From positions 351,097-415,096 of the forward strand of contig NZ_JAAIIG010000002.1 in NCBI RefSeq assembly GCF_012932375.1: a stretch of DNA of 64,000 nt. The letters are read 5' to 3'. Positions 1 to 8,249 of this stretch are shown here, one piece after another. Position 1 is the first letter of the stretch. Every line of letters starts with the position of its first letter. The notes under the pieces are model-generated. The model did no database searches. It was not told where the DNA came from and saw only the letters and a program-made list of their open reading frames with translations. This DNA comes from Bifidobacterium olomucense. Its GTDB lineage: Bacteria > Actinomycetota > Actinomycetes > Actinomycetales > Bifidobacteriaceae. The translations under genes and the position numbers were made by a program.

Positions 1-57
1 TGCTGATTTCCCTGATAATGAGGTGAAAGGGAATAAGAAGAAATGAATTATCAATGA

Positions 58-98
58 TAAAACCGGTCGCGGGGACTGCGATAAGTCCCGCAACCGGT
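58..98 (-). terminator. Rho-independent terminator after the GH5 gene
   Basis: Read on the minus strand, the arms ACCGGTTGCGGGACT and AGTCCCCGCGACCGGT pair with small mismatches around a 6-nt loop and are followed by TTTTATC. It sits directly after the GH5 stop codon and closes the importer/beta-mannosidase operon. Confidence 0.85.
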
Positions 99-105
99 GA
101 TTCAA

Positions 106-1383
106 TCAGTCGACGGATTCGAACGCGGGGTCAGAGACCGCCGAATAGAACCGTGCCTGATACGGAGCCGTGTCTCGGTGGATCTCGTCGATGCCGCGGC
201 GTCGCAGTTCGTCTGCATCGGAGGCGACGGTGGAGGTGACGATGGTCGGCCGTCTGCCGGCGACTTCGAGTTTCATCCACAGGTCGCATAGCGAGCCTCC
301 CGGGCCCAGCGAGCCACGGTGGACCGGGTTGCCGGTGTCGTCCACGTCAACGACCACTGCCACGGACTTGGCGTCTGCAGGCTTCATATCGCGATACTGC
401 TTGGCCAGTTCGCCGAATTCGCGTCCGATGGGCTTCAGATTGCCGTGCTCGTCGAACAAACCGAGCGAATATTCCAGCTGGGGGAAGTCCGCCAGCGTAG
501 ACGGCACATCATGCGAGCACCACCACGTGATGCCCCACAGATTCGGGCAGTCAAGCGCCTTGGTCACGGCGCGACGGCAGAATTCCGGCGTATCTTCGGT
601 AGCGAGCACGTTCTCGGGTGCGCCCACCTCTTGCAGCCATACCGGACGGTCCGCCGGACCGAACGCCTTCGCCAGCTCGGCCAGATACAGCGCATACGAA
701 TAGCATTCTTCGCTTTTGTCGCCATAGCCCTGGCCGATGCCGTTGAACACCCACGAGTGGATGGTGGTCAGATCGCCTTTGGTGGCGGACTGCACCGGCG
801 TGAACGGGTGACCGTCGATGAACCAAGTGCCGTCGTTGACGCTGTAGAGCGAAAGCGCATCGCCGCGCTTGGCGGCCGGCAGCAGCGTGTCCAGCCATGC
901 GTCGATCTGCTCGCTGGTAGCCGTCATCTTGGTCGGATGCGGACGATCAGAAAGCTGATTGACCTCATTGCCCAGCGTGAGCCCCTTGAAAGCATCCTCC
1001 TTGGAGAGCTCATCGGCCACAACCGTGATCAGCTCACGCTCGGAGGCCACAGCGTCCGGGTCGGTGAACATGTTGCCTTTATGCCAAGTAACCAGCCAAG
1101 AAGGAAGGAAATCAAAGCTGGACAGGTGCCCTTGGAACACATCCACATATGCATCCAGTCCATGCTCTCCGGCCATGTGCACCATGCGGCGTACATCGTC
1201 GACACCCTTCATATTGATCCAGGTGCGGTTCGGCTGCAGATACGGCCAGATCGGGAAGATGCGAACATGATCCATACCGAGGTCAGCGATCTGCTTGAGA
1301 TCGTTGTCGATGCTCGACCAATCAGGATTCAGCCACGAATGGAACCAGCCATGTGAAGGCGTATAGTCAACGCCGAATTTCAT
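106..1383 (-). CDS. GH5 family (subfamily 18-like) beta-mannosidase
   Basis: This is a predicted cytoplasmic glycoside hydrolase of clan GH-A, 425 aa, without a signal peptide. The N-terminus (KFGVDYTPSHGW) begins the TIM barrel. The acid/base glutamate is likely E140 in LTLGNEVNQ, and the nucleophile E252 in WLQEVGAP. B. longum is known to have a GH5_18 beta-mannosidase that cleaves the Man-beta-1,4-GlcNAc core disaccharide of N-glycans. The gene matches that enzyme in length, motifs and context: it is last in an operon with a sugar importer, next to two GH38 alpha-mannosidases. The ATG is preceded by AAAGGAC. The subfamily assignment is from memory of the family and its neighbours, so specificity is inferred. 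Confidence 0.85.
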   Translation of the reverse strand: MKFGVDYTPSHGWFHSWLNPDWSSIDNDLKQIADLGMDHVRIFPIWPYLQPNRTWINMKGVDDVRRMVHMAGEHGLDAYVDVFQGHLSSFDFLPSWLVTWHKGNMFTDPDAVASERELITVVADELSKEDAFKGLTLGNEVNQLSDRPHPTKMTATSEQIDAWLDTLLPAAKRGDALSLYSVNDGTWFIDGHPFTPVQSATKGDLTTIHSWVFNGIGQGYGDKSEECYSYALYLAELAKAFGPADRPVWLQEVGAPENVLATEDTPEFCRRAVTKALDCPNLWGITWWCSHDVPSTLADFPQLEYSLGLFDEHGNLKPIGREFGELAKQYRDMKPADAKSVAVVVDVDDTGNPVHRGSLGPGGSLCDLWMKLEVAGRRPTIVTSTVASDADELRRRGIDEIHRDTAPYQARFYSAVSDPAFESVD

Positions 1384-1405
1384 AGTATTGTCCTTTCGCG
1401 AGCGA

Positions 1406-2263
1406 TCAGCCCTTCAAACCACCTTGTTCCAGACCGCGGAAGAAGTAGCGCTGGAAGCAGCAGAAGAACACGATGATCGGGATAAGAGAGACAAGCGCAC
1501 CAGCTGCAATAAGTCGCGGATCCTGGATGAACATGCCCTTCAGTCGGTTCATGCCCAAGGTCAGGGTGTATTTGCTCTCATCGGAAATTGCGATCAATGG
1601 CCAGAGGAAGTCATTCCACGCACCCACGAAGGCAAAAATGCCCACAACAGTCATAGTGCCCTTGACCTGAGGAACGCAGATATGGAAGAAACGTTGCCAC
1701 AGGTTTGCTCCATCCACCATAGCTGCCTCTTCGAGTTCCATTGGGATTGACTTGAACGCATTGGTCATCAACAAAATGTTGATGGCACCACACAGACCAG
1801 GAAGAGCCACTGCCAGCAGTGTGTTCTGCAGGTTCAGCTGACGAATGATAAGGAACTGAGAAATCATCACGCCTTCGATCGGGATGACCATGGTGCCCAT
1901 GAACAGAGCGAACACGAATCCGCGACCACGCCACTTCAAACGACCCAGTGCATATCCGGCCATCGTGGAGAAGATGACATTTCCCGCGATGGAGATGACG
2001 CAGACGATCAAGGTGTTCAGCATATAGTGGAACACCGGTACCTGACGGAATACGCTCAGATAGTTGTCAATAGTCGGAGTCTTGGGAAACAGATAAGGCG
2101 GCACCGCGTAGACGTTGTCTCCCTTGCCCTTGAATGACAGAGACAGCTCCCAGACGAATGGTCCGACCAGCAACAGGAACATGAGCAGCAGGATCACGTA
2201 CTGGACGACTTTACCGACAGTTACTTTCCTATGCCGGTTTGGCTTGACGATATCCGCGGACAT
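1406..2263 (-). CDS. Carbohydrate ABC transporter permease (MalG/MsmG type)
   Basis: The product is an integral membrane subunit of a CUT1 sugar importer, 285 aa. Six hydrophobic segments are visible, the first at about residues 17-37. The cytoplasmic EAA loop is seen as MELEEAAMVDGANLWQRFF, which contacts the ATPase. No ATPase gene lies in the operon, as is usual for bifidobacterial CUT1 systems, which share MsmK-type ATPases encoded elsewhere. The start ATG overlaps the upstream permease stop (TGATG), so the two are translationally coupled; GAGGTGAGGA lies just upstream. The substrate is probably a mannose-containing N-glycan fragment, inferred from neighbouring mannosidases. Confidence 0.93.
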   Translation of the reverse strand: MSADIVKPNRHRKVTVGKVVQYVILLLMFLLLVGPFVWELSLSFKGKGDNVYAVPPYLFPKTPTIDNYLSVFRQVPVFHYMLNTLIVCVISIAGNVIFSTMAGYALGRLKWRGRGFVFALFMGTMVIPIEGVMISQFLIIRQLNLQNTLLAVALPGLCGAINILLMTNAFKSIPMELEEAAMVDGANLWQRFFHICVPQVKGTMTVVGIFAFVGAWNDFLWPLIAISDESKYTLTLGMNRLKGMFIQDPRLIAAGALVSLIPIIVFFCCFQRYFFRGLEQGGLKG

Positions 2264-3231
2264 CAGTCCTCACCTCGCTTCTGGATGATCTGCTGAACAA
2301 TGAGCAGGGTGCCCACGATAACGAGCACAACGATGGAGATGGCGCTTGCATATCCGGTGCGGGCCTGAATGCCCGTGCCTTCCCTCTTGATCAACATGGA
2401 CATTGTCATATCCATACCGCCAGGACCGGCAGAACCGTTGGTCAACACGTAGATTTCGTTGAAGACTCGGAATGCGGCAATGGTGGAAAGCATCATGATG
2501 AGCATCATGGTGGAACGCACACCGGGCATGGTCACGGAAATGAACTGGCGGACAGGGCCGGCACCATCAAGAGCGGCCGCCTCGTACAATGATTCGTCGA
2601 TATTGGCGAGCGCTGTCAGATAGATAACCATGTAATAGCCAAGGCCAAGCCAGATCGTCACGAACATGGAGCTGAACAAGACGCCCCAACGATCAGTCAG
2701 GAAGGGAATCGGTTTGCTGATGATCTTCATGGCCTTGAGCAACGAATTCACCAAGCCCGCGGAATCCAACAGATTGGTCCAAATCATACCCACCACAACA
2801 GCGGACATGACCACCGGCATATAGAAAGCCGTGCGGAAGAATCCCATGATCTTTGAGTTGCCTTTGACCAGATTGGCCAGAATCAACGGCAGGATAACCA
2901 TGAACGGCACCACGCAGATCACATACAAAGTGGAGTTCAGCAGCGCGGTAAGGAAGTACTCGTCATGGAACAGTTTGATGAAGTTGTCAAATCCGACGAA
3001 CTTGCCCGGAACAAGCAACCTGGCGTCAGTGAAGGCAAGCCTGAACGTATTCAATGCCGCAAGTACGACGAACACGAACACAATCACAAATGCCGGAAGA
3101 ACAAACAGATACGGAGCAATAATAGTACCGAAGCTGCGGTGCGGCTTTTCGTGGGTGGCGTTCGTCAGTTCAGGCCGGCCGGAGGCCTTGCGAGCCTCCG
3201 GCCTGTCAGCGGCGTATGCCGTAGTGCTCAT
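2263..3231 (-). CDS. Carbohydrate ABC transporter permease (MalF type)
   Basis: This is the second membrane subunit of the CUT1 importer, 322 aa, with a cytoplasmic N-terminal tail of about 40 residues and six membrane spans. The EAA loop reads DESLYEAAALDGAGPVRQF. Its ATG overlaps the stop of the binding-protein gene by four bases (ATGA), and its stop overlaps the next permease. A strong GC-rich hairpin lies inside its first 20 codons (3177-3203). That position suits lowering permease yield relative to the binding protein. Confidence 0.93.
   Translation of the reverse strand: MSTTAYAADRPEARKASGRPELTNATHEKPHRSFGTIIAPYLFVLPAFVIVFVFVVLAALNTFRLAFTDARLLVPGKFVGFDNFIKLFHDEYFLTALLNSTLYVICVVPFMVILPLILANLVKGNSKIMGFFRTAFYMPVVMSAVVVGMIWTNLLDSAGLVNSLLKAMKIISKPIPFLTDRWGVLFSSMFVTIWLGLGYYMVIYLTALANIDESLYEAAALDGAGPVRQFISVTMPGVRSTMMLIMMLSTIAAFRVFNEIYVLTNGSAGPGGMDMTMSMLIKREGTGIQARTGYASAISIVVLVIVGTLLIVQQIIQKRGED
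3177..3203 (-). promoter_or_regulatory. GC-rich hairpin in the 5' coding part of the permease gene
   Basis: The arms GGCCGGAGGC (3177-3186) and GCCTCCGGCC (3194-3203) pair perfectly around a 7-nt loop. It lies 28-54 nt into the permease reading frame, immediately downstream of the binding-protein stop. No U-tract follows, so an mRNA-stability or translation-damping role is more likely than termination. That role is inference. Confidence 0.6.
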
Positions 3232-4523
3232 TGTGCAAGCTTCTCGTTCGCGAACTCGACGGACTTGTCAAGGGCTTCCTTCGGAGTCTGCTTGCCCTGC
3301 ATGGCAAGGGCAATCTGCTGCTGGAAGTTCTTGTAGCCGTTGTTGTCGGTGAACTCTGCCGGACGCGAGCCGTAGCCGTTCTTGACTTGGTCGAGCGTGA
3401 TCTTCAGCGCCTTACCTTCAAGAGTGGTTTCATCAATGTTGGAGAAGTACGGATCGTCAAGACCACCCTGAGCGGACGGGAACACAGATGCCTTCTTATC
3501 GAAAGCAACCTGGTTCTTGGCGTTGGTCACATAACGAGCGAAATCGATAGCGACATCCTGATGCTTCGAGGTGGCGCTGATGCCGAGCATCTCGTAAGCG
3601 AGCGATGCGGAACGACCGTCGTCAGAGATACGAGGTCCCACGGCAAGGTTCTTGTACAGATCAGGAGCATTCTGCTTGAAGCCATCGGCGGAGTAAGCGG
3701 AGCCGGCCATCGCAACAAGGTTGCCACGCTGGAAGAGATCAGCAGCCTGACTCCAAGAAGAGTCCAGCGCCTCCGGCGGGATGCCACCGGCCTTGTACAG
3801 ATCAACGAAGCGGGTCAGCTGCTTAACGCCGGCGGCATCGTTGAAAGTGTACTTGCTGTGGTCATCGTTCATGAAGGACTTGACGCCAGCGGTCAGCAGA
3901 TCTTCGGCGTTGTAGCCCATTGTGGTGCCCAGGTAAATGCCCTTATCCTTGCAGTTCTTGACGATGGTGTCGCCAGCAGCGAAGTACTCATCCCACGTGG
4001 TCGGAATGTTGTTCGGATCAAGTCCGCATTCCTCCATGAGAGCGGTGTTCCAATACGTCGGGCCGTCATTGACATACCACGGCAGACCGTATGCACCTTC
4101 CTGAATGCCGTTGCCTTTCATGGTCACAGCTTCCCAAGCGCCTTCATAGTAGTCATTCTTGGCATCGGATGCCGCATCATTGATATTGACCAAGGCCCCG
4201 GCCTTTGCCAAGCCGTACAGGATGGAGTTGCCGCCATCCACAATATCGGGCAGCTCTCCGGAAGCGGCCTGGCTGGACAGCTTGTCCTCATAACCATCGG
4301 AAGGAGCGTCAAGCCACTTGATCTTGACATCCGGGTGATCCTTCTCATAGGCTGCAATCAGCTCAGTGAAGTACGGCGTGTACTTATCGTTCTTGAGGTT
4401 CCAAGTCTGGAAAGAGATCTCCTTCTTACCGTCACTGCTGGAGGAGCTATTGCCACAAGCAGCCACAGAGAAGATCATGGCACCGGCACCGACGATGGCC
4501 ACGGCTTTCTTGACAGAGAACAT
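3228..4523 (-). CDS. ABC transporter sugar-binding lipoprotein
   Basis: The product is the extracellular solute-binding component of the importer, a family 1 (MalE-like) protein of about 431 aa. The ATG at 4523 was chosen because it follows GAAGGA and begins a lipoprotein signal peptide (MFSVKKAVAIVG...) ending in the lipobox VAAC with the acylated Cys at residue 23. An in-frame upstream extension to 4640 lacks signal-peptide character. A serine-rich linker (SSSSSDGKK) follows the Cys. It is the first gene of the operon with two permeases and the GH5 enzyme, and two LacI-type operators lie 130-185 bp upstream. The substrate is inferred to be mannose-rich N-glycan fragments. Confidence 0.93.
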   Translation of the reverse strand: MFSVKKAVAIVGAGAMIFSVAACGNSSSSSDGKKEISFQTWNLKNDKYTPYFTELIAAYEKDHPDVKIKWLDAPSDGYEDKLSSQAASGELPDIVDGGNSILYGLAKAGALVNINDAASDAKNDYYEGAWEAVTMKGNGIQEGAYGLPWYVNDGPTYWNTALMEECGLDPNNIPTTWDEYFAAGDTIVKNCKDKGIYLGTTMGYNAEDLLTAGVKSFMNDDHSKYTFNDAAGVKQLTRFVDLYKAGGIPPEALDSSWSQAADLFQRGNLVAMAGSAYSADGFKQNAPDLYKNLAVGPRISDDGRSASLAYEMLGISATSKHQDVAIDFARYVTNAKNQVAFDKKASVFPSAQGGLDDPYFSNIDETTLEGKALKITLDQVKNGYGSRPAEFTDNNGYKNFQQQIALAMQGKQTPKEALDKSVEFANEKLAQ

Positions 4524-4652
4524 GGTTTCTTCCTTCTTTCTTTCCTCATTCGACCGGCCCTTCGTCAGGCATCCACAACAACGGAAGCCCTTGAAAGACC
4601 GGACCGATATCGGATTTCGATGTTCCTGCGGTTCGTTCACCTCATCGCTGAG

Positions 4653-4707
4653 GCTAAAGCGCTTTAGTAGACGATACCTTTCAAACTGTTCACTAAAGCG
4701 GTTTAGT
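4653..4707 (-). promoter_or_regulatory. Pair of LacI-type operators upstream of the importer operon
   Basis: CTAAAGCGCTTTAG (4654-4667) is a perfect 14-bp palindrome with the central CG typical of LacI-family sites. A second copy, ACTAAAGCGGTTTAGT (4692-4707), has one mismatch between its halves. The centres are 39 bp apart. The same palindrome occurs at 11484-11499 before the second transcription unit, so one regulator probably controls both. No regulator gene lies in this part of the window. Confidence 0.85.
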
Positions 4708-4792
4708 TACAGAATAGCATCGAACCTCAAAAACGCAAAATCATCAATGCCTCCAGTCTCCCTCGGCGTGTCGGATTCAGAGCCCCATAACG

Positions 4793-4834
4793 GTTTCGGC
4801 CTCCTCTCGATATGATTCGAGAGGAGGCCGAAAC
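4793..4834 (-). terminator. Terminator-like hairpin after the alpha-mannosidase pair
   Basis: Perfect 18-bp arms (4793-4810 and 4817-4834; core GGCCTCCTCTCGA) surround a 6-nt loop, 23 bp beyond the stop of the downstream alpha-mannosidase gene. On the minus strand it is followed by CGTTATGG rather than a T-run, so it may act as an I-shaped terminator or a 3'-end protector. Confidence 0.7.
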
Positions 4835-4856
4835 TCAAATAAATTGGCTTACATCA

Positions 4857-7800
4857 TCAACGACGAATACGCAAGGTCGCCAACTGGAACGGGGCAAGAG
4901 TCACAGTCGCACCGTCTGCGCGAATATCACCTTCTTTAGCGAGCGCGCGAGGCAGTTCCTCCGGAAGATCAGGCACCTCCATCAGGTTGACTTCCTGCAC
5001 AGCTGCATCGCGCAATTCATCGGTGCAACGCAGCACAGCCGAGGCGTTACCGCCGGCGGCCTCGTACAGACGCACAATGACATCACCCGACCCATCGTCC
5101 GCAAGCTTGATCCAATCGACCACCGGCGATCCATGCACATCATCAAGCGCGACAAGCGGCGTGAATGCCGGCAGTTGTTCGAGCACAGGGCTGTTCAAAC
5201 GTGAAGCTTCGCTCAGCACGGAATCCATATCGGCATCGGCCACCACACTCCAGGCAAACGCATGCTTACCTTGATCGGTTCGCGGATCCGGATACAGCGG
5301 AGCCGACAGCAACGACAACCTCACCATGGTGCCGCGCCCACAACCGTGTGCAGCATCCCCATGAAGAGGACTTACGTCAGAGCCATAGGTCGATGCGTTA
5401 ATGATGGCAGCAGCATATCCGGCATCGGCCACGCGAACGAAGCGATGCGTGCAGCTTTCGAACTTGGCGTCATCGGATCGCGTGTTCTTATTAATCGGAC
5501 GCTCCACCATGCCGTACTGGCATTCATATTGCGCATTCACCGCTTGTACCGTCACAGGCAGATCGACCTTGAGGAACTTCTCGGCCGCATGCCAATCCAC
5601 ATCGGCGGCGAAATCAAGAACATTAGCATCCGGACGCAAAGTGATGCGGGTCCGAATCGTCACACCTTCGGCACGAGTCGCTGTATGCACAGTCACACTG
5701 CCATCCGCGTCAGAGCCCACGTGTTCCACAATGGAATCGTTCAGTCCCTCTGCCGCCAAGAAGGCGTCGCGCTGGATATCCCAAGCATCCCAGTGGAATG
5801 GTTCATCCTTCAGCAATTCGTATCGACCGAGCCGCGTTCCGGCAGGAACCAGTTCACGTTCGACGTTGAGGTCAACCAGTGAAGATACCGTGCCATCCTG
5901 TTCGGCTCGCACTCGAAGACGTCCGTTATCAACGACAATTGCGTCGCCATCATGCGAGACGCTGACTGTGCCAGCCTGCCCGGATTTCGATACCGGCGCA
6001 GACGAACGGACTTTCCAAGCATCGCATGTTTGGCGGGAATACGGAACAATGACCGCATCAGCAACAAGATCGTCATCGGATTCCACTGCGGCAATGGCAT
6101 TTCCTGCCTCAGCGGCGATCTGCCGCAAGCGGGCAATGTCACGAGCATATTCCTCGCGTGCTTGACGATGCACCCAAGCGATAGCCGAACCGGGAAGAAT
6201 ATCGTGGAACTGGTTCAACAGCAACGTCTTCCAAATACGGTCCATTTCCTCACGCGGATACACATAATCCGGGTTCTTGATGCGGGCCGCAGCACAAAGA
6301 TATTCGGTGACGCGCAGCATGGATTCCTCGTTGCGGCAACCACGCTTCATATCCTGCTGAGCAGTGAGCGTGCCACGGTGCAACTCAAGGTACAGCTCAC
6401 CCTTGAATACGGGGGTCTCACCGCGTGCATCATCGACGATGTCCTTACGAACGCGGTCAAACAGCTCGTCAGGCGTACCAAAGTCGATCTTCGGGGTGCC
6501 AGCAAGGTCTCGGTCGCGGCGAATGCGCGCGGTCATCTCACGAGTGGGGCCGCCGCCGCCATCACCAAAACCGTACAATAGAATCGCGTTGCGAGACAGA
6601 TCTTTGTCGAGGAAATTACGCTGCGAATACATAAGCTCATGCATACTCATGGATGAGCAATACGTATCGGACGGCGGGAAATGCGTGAGGATACGCGTAC
6701 CGTCGACGCCTTCCCACATGAACGAGTGGTGCGGGAACTTGGTGGTGTCGTTCCACGAGATTTTCTGCGTGAGGAACCAATCGAAGCCGGCACGGCGTGC
6801 GATCTGCGGCCACGATCCGGTATATCCGAAGCTGTCCGGCAGCCATACGCCACGTGGCTCCACACCAAGATGTTTTTTGAAGTAACGGCGTCCGAACGTA
6901 ATCTGACGCACCAGCGATTCGCCGGCGGGAATCATGTTGTCGGATTCGACCCACATACCGCCAACGGGAATGAATCGACCTTCTTTAACACGCTCCATCA
7001 TACGGCGGAACAAATCGGGATGCTCGGCTTCAAGCCATTCATACTGCTGCGCGGAGCTCATCGCGTACTTGAAGTCCGGGTCTTCATCCATCAGCGCAAG
7101 CACGTTGGACACAGTACGGGCCACCTTACGGCGGGTCTCACGCACCGGCCACAGCCATGCGGAATCGATATGCGCGTGGCCAATGGCAATATGGTTGATT
7201 GCGCTGGAGGAGGCATGTTCGGCTAGCACACCTGCCAGCTCTTCGCGGGCCGCGGCAAGCGTTCCATCGATATCACGCTCGTCATAGGCATTCAGTGAAC
7301 GCTGCAACGCCTTGGCAAGCTGCCAATACCGAGGATCATCGTCCTTGAGTTCGCGCATGAGCGATGACACGGTTTCAAGGTCCATGTAGTAGGCGAATAC
7401 GTCTTCATTGAAGATGGTGACATCCATGCGACTCAACGTGTATGGGAAGTCGTATTTGCCGGTCGGCCCCTCGCCGAGTTCGGTGGGCGAGAAAGGAGTA
7501 GGACCTTCAACAAATGGGTTGGCAGCCGCTTCGATATAGATGGTGAAACGGCCGTCATCATCAAGGTCAATAGTGCTGGCGCCATCCGCATATATAAGCG
7601 GAACCCAATGATTCTTCGGGTTCGCAGATTTGATTGCGGTACCATCAGCGCGATAGACAAGGCCTTCAGACTGGAAACCTGGGCCACGGTGACCGAGCCA
7701 GCCGAGATCGACCATAAGCTCGACCTTGTGTCCCTTGGTGGCTTCTCGGTCGATGCGACCGGTCACCTCGAACCATGTGGTGCCCCATGTGGTACCCCAT

Positions 7801-8000
7801 GTTCCGGGAATTGAGAACGGTTTGAAATTGATTTCGCCGGCACGCACCTTAGCCAGAAATTCTCCTGATGGCACGGGTTCTCCGGGGTTATCGAACGAGC
7901 GTAGCGTGCATGCGCTCAATACGGTATGAATGTGCGGTTCGACCCGCTGCCACATCACGCGATCGCAGCGCTCTAACTGCTGATTGGGCAGAAGAAACAT
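4857..8000 (-). CDS. Alpha-mannosidase, glycoside hydrolase family 38 (paralog 1)
   Basis: This is a cytoplasmic exo-alpha-mannosidase of about 1047 aa expected to trim alpha-linked mannose from imported N-glycan pieces. The Zn-binding motif GHAHIDSAWLWP is at about residues 274-285, and the catalytic nucleophile is likely D388 in GVWLPDSFGYTG. The family's N-terminal beta region, central catalytic barrel and C-terminal beta-sandwich all fit the length. The start at 8000 (MFLLPNQQLERC) was chosen over an upstream ATG at 8063 because it follows AAGGAG and aligns with the start of the neighbouring paralog (MFLKPEQQLERC). The gene lies 249 bp downstream of that paralog, with a hairpin between them. 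Linkage specificity cannot be read from sequence. Confidence 0.93.
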   Translation of the reverse strand: MFLLPNQQLERCDRVMWQRVEPHIHTVLSACTLRSFDNPGEPVPSGEFLAKVRAGEINFKPFSIPGTWGTTWGTTWFEVTGRIDREATKGHKVELMVDLGWLGHRGPGFQSEGLVYRADGTAIKSANPKNHWVPLIYADGASTIDLDDDGRFTIYIEAAANPFVEGPTPFSPTELGEGPTGKYDFPYTLSRMDVTIFNEDVFAYYMDLETVSSLMRELKDDDPRYWQLAKALQRSLNAYDERDIDGTLAAAREELAGVLAEHASSSAINHIAIGHAHIDSAWLWPVRETRRKVARTVSNVLALMDEDPDFKYAMSSAQQYEWLEAEHPDLFRRMMERVKEGRFIPVGGMWVESDNMIPAGESLVRQITFGRRYFKKHLGVEPRGVWLPDSFGYTGSWPQIARRAGFDWFLTQKISWNDTTKFPHHSFMWEGVDGTRILTHFPPSDTYCSSMSMHELMYSQRNFLDKDLSRNAILLYGFGDGGGGPTREMTARIRRDRDLAGTPKIDFGTPDELFDRVRKDIVDDARGETPVFKGELYLELHRGTLTAQQDMKRGCRNEESMLRVTEYLCAAARIKNPDYVYPREEMDRIWKTLLLNQFHDILPGSAIAWVHRQAREEYARDIARLRQIAAEAGNAIAAVESDDDLVADAVIVPYSRQTCDAWKVRSSAPVSKSGQAGTVSVSHDGDAIVVDNGRLRVRAEQDGTVSSLVDLNVERELVPAGTRLGRYELLKDEPFHWDAWDIQRDAFLAAEGLNDSIVEHVGSDADGSVTVHTATRAEGVTIRTRITLRPDANVLDFAADVDWHAAEKFLKVDLPVTVQAVNAQYECQYGMVERPINKNTRSDDAKFESCTHRFVRVADAGYAAAIINASTYGSDVSPLHGDAAHGCGRGTMVRLSLLSAPLYPDPRTDQGKHAFAWSVVADADMDSVLSEASRLNSPVLEQLPAFTPLVALDDVHGSPVVDWIKLADDGSGDVIVRLYEAAGGNASAVLRCTDELRDAAVQEVNLMEVPDLPEELPRALAKEGDIRADGATVTLAPFQLATLRIRR

Positions 8001-8059
8001 ATGATTCTGAGCTCCTTTGCTTATACGTACATTAATTGAATGATTGGTTTTTCCAGGGC

Positions 8060-8103
8060 ACATACTGTCGAAGAAGGCACAGAGTCCTTCTCCGACAGTA
8101 TGT
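8060..8103 (-). repeat. Inverted repeat between the two alpha-mannosidase genes
   Basis: The arms ACATACTGTCG and CGACAGTATGT pair perfectly, continue past one mismatch into AGAAGG/CCTTCT, and leave a loop of about 8 nt. It lies 60-103 bp before the downstream GH38 start. No T-run follows on either strand, so it could be an intercistronic processing/stability hairpin or an operator. Confidence 0.65.
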
Positions 8104-8249
8104 CAGTCATCGCTCATGCCAGGCATGGCGTGACGCAACCTGTACGACGCAGTCTCGCGAATTGGTTTCATTTCATGAATCTCACGATTTCGGCTCTGTC
8201 GTTCAACTACGCCGCAGGATGCTTTCCGCACCATGCATTGCAAGGCAAG

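Noticed and set aside
3231..4667. Long plus-strand open frame (478 codons) over the binding-protein gene
   Set aside because: It is antisense to a gene with a clear lipoprotein signal and ribosome site; its translation shows no domain and reflects GC-biased third positions of the real gene.
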